A stretch of 11,706 bases of DNA from Nitrosospira sp. (GTDB taxonomy: Bacteria; Pseudomonadota; Gammaproteobacteria; Burkholderiales; Nitrosomonadaceae). Made by a program: the position numbers and the translations under genes. The stretch lies in the NCBI GenBank assembly GCA_030453055.1, contig JAKDLC010000035.1, forward strand, positions 1 through 11,706. The letters run 5' to 3'. Below the pieces are notes generated by a model, which had not been told where the DNA came from, searched no databases, and worked only from the letters and a program-made list of their open reading frames with translations. This document shows, piece by piece, positions 7,829 to 11,706 of this stretch (position 1 is its first letter; every line of letters starts with the position of its first letter).

Positions 7829-8512
7829 ATGGCAAACTATCGCATTGCCGCCAGCATTCTTTCCGCAAATTTTGCCAAGCTGGGCGAGGAAATCACCGCT
7901 GTTATCGATTCAGGTGCGGACATCGTCCATTTTGATGTGATGGATAATCACTACGTGCCCAATCTTACCATTGGTCCGCTCGTGTGCGAGGCGATACGTC
8001 CCCTGACCGAGGCGATTATCGATGTGCACCTGATGGTTGAGCCGGTGGATCGCATTATTCCTGACTTTGCCAAAGCCGGAGCCAATATTATTTCCTTTCA
8101 CCCGGAAGCATCTCGACATATCGACCGCACCATCGGGCTCATCAAGGAACAGGGCTGCAAGGCGGGTCTGGTATTCAATCCCGCGACGCCTTTATATTAC
8201 CTCGATCATGTGCTCGACAAACTGGACCTGGTGCTGATAATGTCGGTAAACCCCGGTTTCGGCGGACAAAAGTTCATTCCCGAAGCGTTAACAAAACTAA
8301 AGGCGGTGCGCGAGCGTATCGAGGCAGCGGGCAAGGAAATCATGCTGGAAATCGATGGCGGCGTGAAAGTGGATAACATCGCCGAGATTGCGCGGGCGGG
8401 AGCCGACACCTTCGTTGCCGGTTCCGCCATCTACGGTGCAGGCAAGGACAGCGATCCGCACCGCTATGATACCGTAGTGGCGGCTTTGCGGGCGGAGTTG
8501 GCGAAGGCTTGA
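7829..8512 (+). CDS. rpe: Ribulose-phosphate 3-epimerase
   Basis: Rpe interconverts D-ribulose 5-phosphate and D-xylulose 5-phosphate in the pentose phosphate pathway and, in autotrophs, the Calvin cycle. The 227-residue TIM-barrel protein has the usual length. Metal and catalytic residues are visible: His34 and Asp36 in DIVHFDVMD, His67 in DVHLMVEP, and Asp176 in LEIDGGV. The phosphate-binding elements NPGFGGQKF (141-149) and GSAIYG near the C-terminus are also present. AAGGAAG precedes the ATG. gph follows with five bases between the rpe stop and the preferred gph ATG, so the two are probably co-transcribed. If the host is an ammonia oxidiser fixing CO2 by the Calvin cycle, this enzyme would be central there; no second copy is in this window. 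Confidence 0.97.
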   Translation: MANYRIAASILSANFAKLGEEITAVIDSGADIVHFDVMDNHYVPNLTIGPLVCEAIRPLTEAIIDVHLMVEPVDRIIPDFAKAGANIISFHPEASRHIDRTIGLIKEQGCKAGLVFNPATPLYYLDHVLDKLDLVLIMSVNPGFGGQKFIPEALTKLKAVRERIEAAGKEIMLEIDGGVKVDNIAEIARAGADTFVAGSAIYGAGKDSDPHRYDTVVAALRAELAKA

Positions 8513-8517
8513 CCTCG

Positions 8518-9246
8518 ATGAACAAAAATTCCTCCCCGTTTGCGGACACCGCTGCGGTCGAAACGGCATTTCCCCTATTGATCAAAGCCGTAATGATCGA
8601 TCTCGATGGCACCCTCCTCGACACGGCTCACGACCTTGCCGCGGCGGCCAATATGATGTTGCGGGAATTGGGCAGAGCGGAACTGCCGCTGGAAACCATC
8701 CAATCGTATATCGGCAAGGGCATACAGAAATTGGTGAAGCGCTCGCTTACCGGCAGTCTTGATAACGAGCCCGATGCTGAATTGTTCGAAAGAGCGATGC
8801 CGATATACGAGCGCGATTACATGCAAACCCTGTGTATTGACACACAGCCCTATCCAGGCGTGATGGAGGGGTTGAACGCCCTACGGGAAGCGGGTTTCCA
8901 CCTGGCCTGCATTACCAACAAGGCTGAGGCGTTCACCCTGCCGTTACTCCGCGCTACAAAACTGCTGGATTATTTTGAAATCGTTCTGTCAGGCGACAGC
9001 CTTCCGAAAAAGAAACCGGACCCCATGCCACTGCTGCACGCCTGCAAGCATTTCGACATTCAACCCCATGAAATGCTGTTGATTGGCGATTCGCTCAATG
9101 ATGCCGAGGCGGCGCGCGCGGCAGGCTGTCATGTCTTCTGCGTGCCCTATGGTTACAACGAGGGACGGGACGTACGCGAACTCGATTGCGATGCCATCGT
9201 TACGTCCGTTTATGATGCGACAAAACTGATCCGAAAATTGTCATGA
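8518..9246 (+). CDS. gph: Phosphoglycolate phosphatase (HAD superfamily)
   Basis: Gph hydrolyses 2-phosphoglycolate to glycolate, removing the product of Rubisco oxygenation or of DNA repair. From the ATG at 8518 the product has 242 residues. HAD motif I is DLDGTLLDT (nucleophile Asp28, acid/base Asp30), motif II is ITNK (132-135), motif III is the Lys run at 164-166 followed by PDP, and motif IV is GDSLNDAEAA (Asp191, Asp195). The alpha-helical cap lies in between. The frame is also open from a TTG at 8509 overlapping the rpe stop. ATG 8518 is preferred because AAGG at 8504-8507 lies 10 bases before it. About 20 residues precede the core, as in some homologues. The stop overlaps an ATG that opens the short Trp-rich leader ORF. 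Confidence 0.94.
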   Translation: MNKNSSPFADTAAVETAFPLLIKAVMIDLDGTLLDTAHDLAAAANMMLRELGRAELPLETIQSYIGKGIQKLVKRSLTGSLDNEPDAELFERAMPIYERDYMQTLCIDTQPYPGVMEGLNALREAGFHLACITNKAEAFTLPLLRATKLLDYFEIVLSGDSLPKKKPDPMPLLHACKHFDIQPHEMLLIGDSLNDAEAARAAGCHVFCVPYGYNEGRDVRELDCDAIVTSVYDATKLIRKLS

Positions 9247-9329
9247 TCCACGAAAAGACCGGAATCGAAGAATACGCGATCAATGCCTGGCGCCCTTGGC
9301 GCCGCGGCCTCGATCGCTGGCGTGCCTGA
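9243..9329 (+). CDS. Candidate trp leader peptide (28 aa, three Trp codons)
   Basis: A 28-codon ORF begins at an ATG overlapping the gph stop (ATGA) and ends at TGA 9327-9329, 52 bp before trpE. Its C-terminal half reads [17 protein letters not shown]. Trp is at codons 16, 19 and 26, about one residue in nine, far above the usual 1-2%. The first two Trp codons lie inside a stem-loop and a weak terminator-like hairpin follows, the arrangement of a transcription attenuator in which ribosome stalling on Trp codons senses charged tRNA-Trp. Against this, the Trp codons are not consecutive and no strong Shine-Dalgarno is seen, so translation would rely on coupling to gph. Confidence 0.4.
   Translation: MIHEKTGIEEYAINAWRPWRRGLDRWRA
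9276..9317 (+). promoter_or_regulatory. Stem-loop covering Trp codons in the trpE leader
   Basis: The RNA can fold as GCGATC-aat-GCC-t-GGCGCC-ctt-GGCGCC-gc-GGC-ctc-GATCGC (bases paired symmetrically from 9276-9281 with 9312-9317 inward). That is 15 base pairs with two small internal loops and a three-base loop. Two Trp codons (9288-9290 and 9297-9299) fall in the upper stem. This matches the 1:2 pause hairpin of an attenuator. GCGCC at 9299-9303 could alternatively pair with GGCGT at 9319-9323, a possible antiterminator. The complementarity is seen; the function is inferred. Confidence 0.5.
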
Positions 9330-9368
9330 CGCTTACACGCCGCCGTATTTTCTTCCTTTCTTCTTTTT
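9319..9368 (+). terminator. Weak intrinsic terminator/attenuator candidate before trpE
   Basis: GGCGTG (9319-9324) pairs with CACGCC (9336-9341) across an 11-base loop that contains the leader stop codon. After GCCG comes a long U-rich run, TATTTTCTTCCTTTCTTCTTTTT (9346-9368), interrupted by C residues. The stem is short and the first U is four bases away, so as a terminator it is weak. It ends just before the trpE Shine-Dalgarno (GTGGAG, 9369-9374), the expected place of an attenuator. Confidence 0.35.
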
Positions 9369-9381
9369 GTGGAGTCAATTC

Positions 9382-10863
9382 ATGACCGAAACCGAATTCG
9401 ATGACCTTGTGGCGCGAGGCTACAACCGCATCCCCGTGGTGCTGGAAACGTTCGCCGACCTGGATACCCCCCTGTCGGTTTATCTCAAGCTTGCCAATCG
9501 GCCTTATTCGTATCTACTTGAGTCGGTGCAGGGGGGTGAGCGCTTTGGGCGCTACTCCTTTATCGGCCTGCCTGCCACGACCCGCATAGAGGCGCGCGGC
9601 AACCGTGTCAGAATCATCGATGGCTCGGGGTCGCAGGAAATCGATGCGGACGACCCGCTGGCTTTCGTCGAGTCCTATCTGTCGCGCTTCCACGTTGCGC
9701 CCTATCCCGGCTTGCCACGTTTCTGCGGCGGACTCGCAGGCTATTTTTCCTATGATGCCGTGCGATATATCGAGCGTAAACTTGCCGGCCACGCCCGTTT
9801 CGATACGCTCGATACGCCCGATATCCTGTTGCTGCTGTCTGAAGAACTGGCGGTAGTGGATAATCTTTCGGGAAAGCTCTATCTCATCGTTTATGCAGCG
9901 CCGGGCGCAGCAGGCGCAGCAAAAGCCTATGAATGCGCAAAGATACGCTTGAAGGATTTGCTGGCGAATCTGCGTAAACCGGTAGACATCCCGGTGGAAG
10001 CACCGCGCAATCCGGGCGAGGCAGTGTCAGAGTTCAGTGAAGGAGATTTTATTCAGGCGGTGGAGCGCGCCAAGCGCTATATTTTTGATGGCGACATCAT
10101 GCAGGTGGTGCTGTCGCAACGGTCCGTCAAGCCTTATGGAGCGTCGCCGCTGGCGCTTTATCGCGCTCTGCGCGGCCTCAACCCTTCGCCGTACATGTTT
10201 TACTACGACTTTGGGGATTTTCACCTGGCTGGCGCCTCGCCGGAAATTTTGGTGCGCCTGGAGGGCGGAACCGTGACGGTACGTCCCATCGCCGGTACCC
10301 GTCCCCGCGGCAAGACCGTGCAGGAGGATGCAACGCTGGCAGCCGATTTGCTGTCCGACCCGAAAGAGCGTGCGGAACATGTGATGCTGATGGACCTCGG
10401 ACGCAACGATGTCGGGCGAGTCGCGCAGACTGGAACGGTCAGCGTCACCGAGAACATGCAAATCGAGCATTACTCTCACGTCATGCACATCGTTTCCAAC
10501 GTCGATGGCAAGCTCAAGCCCGGCTTGAATGCGATGGATGTGCTGCGCGCCACTTTTCCGGCGGGCACCGTGAGCGGCGCCCCGAAAGTGCGGGCGATGG
10601 AAATCATCGATGAACTGGAGGTTTCCAAGCGCGGCATCTACGCCGGCGCGGTAGGCTACCTGGGGTTCAATGGCGATATGGATCTGGCCATCGCCATCCG
10701 CACGGGTGTCATCAAAGACGGCAAGCTGCACGTGCAGGCGGGCGCAGGCATCGTCGCCGATTCCGTGCCCCAAAGCGAGTGGATCGAGACGCAAAATAAA
10801 GCCAAGGCGCTGCTGCGGGCGGCGGAAATCGCGGAGAGCGGGCTGGACAGCAAGGTTGAATGA
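9382..10863 (+). CDS. trpE: Anthranilate synthase component I
   Basis: TrpE makes anthranilate from chorismate, using ammonia from the TrpG glutaminase subunit, as the first committed step of tryptophan synthesis. The preferred ATG at 9382 gives 493 residues and follows GTGGAG by seven bases. The frame is open back to an ATG at 9283, but those 33 residues are hydrophobic/low-complexity and lie over the leader hairpins. LLES at 45-48 corresponds to the Trp feedback-binding motif of TrpE. The chorismate-binding domain contains [12 protein letters not shown] (236-247), [10 protein letters not shown] (301-310), [10 protein letters not shown] (338-347), [18 protein letters not shown] (392-409) and [10 protein letters not shown] (452-461). 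trpG, usually the next gene in betaproteobacteria, is not here. The TrpG-binding features and ESVQG motif favour TrpE over PabB. Confidence 0.95.
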   Translation: MTETEFDDLVARGYNRIPVVLETFADLDTPLSVYLKLANRPYSYLLESVQGGERFGRYSFIGLPATTRIEARGNRVRIIDGSGSQEIDADDPLAFVESYLSRFHVAPYPGLPRFCGGLAGYFSYDAVRYIERKLAGHARFDTLDTPDILLLLSEELAVVDNLSGKLYLIVYAAPGAAGAAKAYECAKIRLKDLLANLRKPVDIPVEAPRNPGEAVSEFSEGDFIQAVERAKRYIFDGDIMQVVLSQRSVKPYGASPLALYRALRGLNPSPYMFYYDFGDFHLAGASPEILVRLEGGTVTVRPIAGTRPRGKTVQEDATLAADLLSDPKERAEHVMLMDLGRNDVGRVAQTGTVSVTENMQIEHYSHVMHIVSNVDGKLKPGLNAMDVLRATFPAGTVSGAPKVRAMEIIDELEVSKRGIYAGAVGYLGFNGDMDLAIAIRTGVIKDGKLHVQAGAGIVADSVPQSEWIETQNKAKALLRAAEIAESGLDSKVE

Positions 10864-10926
10864 ACGCCACCGACTTACCTGAGTCTCTCGAAGCTATATT
10901 GCGACCTTGTACGCGCACGTTACCGT

Positions 10927-11145
10927 TCATTCAAATTCCGAACGTTGAATGCCAGATTGACGAATAATCGACATCAATGTTCCTGTTTTGAGTTCTTTAT
11001 GATCCGGCACAGGAACTGTAATGGTGCTTCCGATGATCTGCTTTTGCATGATTATATGGCTGCCACGCCTTCTGACTTCCTGAAATCCATGCTTCTCAAG
11101 TAATTGACAGACCTCCTTGCCTGAGAATACCTTGAGCTTACCCAA
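10927..11145 (-). CDS. hicA: HicA-type toxin (type II toxin-antitoxin)
   Basis: HicA toxins are small double-stranded-RNA-binding-fold ribonucleases that cleave mRNA and are neutralised by HicB. The 72-residue product starts GKLKVFSGKEVCQLLEKHGF after the initiator and contains the hallmark RRRGSHIIMQ with the catalytic His30, then TVPVPDHKELKTGTLMSIIRQSGI. Length and motif order fit the family well. The start is a TTG at 11145, and the hicB stop (11138-11140) lies inside hicA, an 8-bp overlap; no in-frame ATG exists near the conserved N-terminus. A rare start plus overlap would keep toxin translation low and coupled to the antitoxin. The gene is convergent with trpE and noticeably richer in A/T than its neighbours. 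Confidence 0.9.
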   Translation of the reverse strand: MGKLKVFSGKEVCQLLEKHGFQEVRRRGSHIIMQKQIIGSTITVPVPDHKELKTGTLMSIIRQSGIQRSEFE

Positions 11146-11359
11146 CCGCTATCTCTATATGAGTAACATAAACCTCATCATGTAGGCGTGCGTCGATCTC
11201 TTCAGGCGAAGCCATTTCAAAGAAAAGCTCCAATGCTTCTTTTAAGTTTGATCTGGCTTCCGCAATGGTGTTGCCTTGGCTTGCCACATCAACCTCGGGG
11301 CACAGCGCTACATATCCATCCTTTTCCTTCTCGATGATGGCTGTTAGTTGTTTGAGCAT
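11138..11359 (-). CDS. hicB: HicB-family antitoxin (short form)
   Basis: HicB antitoxins have a degenerate RNase H-like domain that binds and blocks HicA. The product shows LTAIIEKEKDGYVALCPEVDVASQGNTIAEARSNLKEALELFFE, the typical HicB core, then a short acidic tail (PEEIDARLHDEVYVTHIEIAVG). At about 73 residues it has no room for the C-terminal helix-turn-helix or ribbon-helix-helix domain found in longer HicB proteins, so it probably does not bind its own promoter through such a domain. Two ATGs are possible. 11359 is preferred because GGAGG (11367-11371 on the complementary strand) then lies seven bases upstream; at 11365 it would be only one base away. The order is antitoxin first, then toxin. 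Confidence 0.88.
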   Translation of the reverse strand: MLKQLTAIIEKEKDGYVALCPEVDVASQGNTIAEARSNLKEALELFFEMASPEEIDARLHDEVYVTHIEIAVG

Positions 11360-11413
11360 TTTCATTCCTCCATTGGCTCTTTACCATGCCGTGCCATTGA
11401 TTAACCTGCTATT

Positions 11414-11426
11414 TGTTACGATAACA
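11414..11426 (-). promoter_or_regulatory. 13-bp dyad upstream of hicBA
   Basis: TGTTATCGTAACA (minus strand) is an inverted repeat with five-base arms around TCG, about 55 bp before the hicB start. It is well placed to be an operator or part of the promoter. I could not find convincing -35/-10 boxes at standard spacing around it, and the short HicB has no visible DNA-binding domain, so its role is open. Confidence 0.25.
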
Positions 11427-11488
11427 CGATACTGGTCGGGCTTCCGAACAATTCACTTAATGCCCGTTATCACCGATCTCAAGGCTAT

Positions 11489-11504
11489 CACGAGGTCACG
11501 AGGT
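11489..11504. repeat. Tandem 8-bp direct repeat
   Basis: CACGAGGT occurs twice in tandem (11489-11496 and 11497-11504) in the gap between dacB and hicB. It may be a replication-slippage product; nothing indicates a function. The rest of this 196-bp gap shows no gene or clear terminator. Confidence 0.6.
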
Positions 11505-11555
11505 CTCATCTGCCGGACATGATGCAAAAGTCAACAGAACTTTATCCGCGGTTCA

Positions 11556-11706
11556 TTACGGTCTCTCGTAAACCCATTGCAGCAGTGCATCCATCGCCGA
11601 CTGTGCGCTCCCGGATTTGGGGTGGTTGACGAAAAAGACCACCACCCTGCGTCTGCCCGACTTATCGAGCATATAACCCGCCATGGTTTTCACGCCTTCC
11701 AGCGAA
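11556..11706 (-). CDS. dacB: D-alanyl-D-alanine carboxypeptidase/endopeptidase (PBP4, DacB), C-terminal end only
   Basis: PBP4-type enzymes are periplasmic serine peptidases that trim or cleave peptidoglycan peptide cross-links. Only the last 50 codons are in the window; the rest lies beyond position 11706. The visible stretch begins SLEGVKTMAGYMLDKSGRR and continues with VVVFFVNHPKSG, ending in ALLQWVYERP and TAA. In this family the KTG active-site motif is directly followed by a segment like SLEGVKTLAGY, so the window edge seems to cut at that motif. The match is to a short but characteristic tail, so the family call is good and the symbol less certain. It is on the same strand as hicBA, 196 bp upstream of it. 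Confidence 0.75.
   Translation of the reverse strand, partial: SLEGVKTMAGYMLDKSGRRRVVVFFVNHPKSGSAQSAMDALLQWVYERP

Noticed and set aside
8509..8517. TTG start of gph overlapping the rpe stop
   Set aside because: The AAGG element would be only one base from it; ATG 8518 has a workable spacing.
9283..9381. A 33-residue N-terminal extension of TrpE from ATG 9283
   Set aside because: No Shine-Dalgarno, low-complexity hydrophobic sequence unlike TrpE, and overlap with the leader hairpins; ATG 9382 has GTGGAG at ideal distance.
11489..11504. Tandem CACGAGGT as the start of a CRISPR or iteron array
   Set aside because: Only two 8-bp units without spacers and no associated genes.

Overview
The window reads as chromosomal DNA of a moderately GC-rich betaproteobacterium. 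The protein sequences and the order rodZ-ispG-hisS-yfgM-bamB-der are what one expects from the Nitrosomonadaceae (Nitrosospira/Nitrosomonas type). That placement rests on recalled family resemblance, not on a search. Nearly all the DNA is housekeeping; no large defence, phage or biosynthetic island is visible.

Layout. (1) Positions 1-7075, plus strand: a conserved block comprising the 3' part of rodZ (cell shape), ispG (isoprenoid precursors), hisS (histidyl-tRNA synthetase), yfgM (Sec-associated membrane protein), bamB (outer-membrane assembly lipoprotein) and der (ribosome-assembly GTPase). (2) Positions 7105-10863: apaG on the minus strand, diverging from rpe, gph and trpE on the plus strand. 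The 340-bp apaG-rpe gap holds a 161-bp nearly palindromic element with perfect 19-bp terminal inverted repeats and a 4-bp TTAT duplication, which looks like a MITE. The gph-trpE gap holds a 28-codon ORF with three Trp codons, a long stem-loop over those codons, a second hairpin and a U-rich run. This is a candidate trp attenuator. (3) Positions 10927-11706, minus strand: a hicB-hicA toxin-antitoxin pair of visibly lower GC, then the last 50 codons of a PBP4-type D-Ala-D-Ala carboxypeptidase (dacB).

How the parts fit. The first block joins envelope growth (RodZ, YfgM, BamB) with essential metabolism and translation (IspG, HisS, Der). The second follows the common proteobacterial rpe-gph-trpE order, pentose-phosphate and phosphoglycolate functions followed by tryptophan synthesis. 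Two expected neighbours are missing: hfq after der and trpG after trpE. The window therefore looks like conserved blocks joined at rearranged junctions, with small mobile or accessory pieces (MITE-like element, hicBA) between or beside them.

The items most worth a second look are the trp leader candidate (9243-9370), the MITE-like palindrome upstream of rpe (7643-7803), the 13-bp direct repeat occupying the ribosome-binding region of ispG (903-933), and the TTG-started, stop-overlapping hicA.
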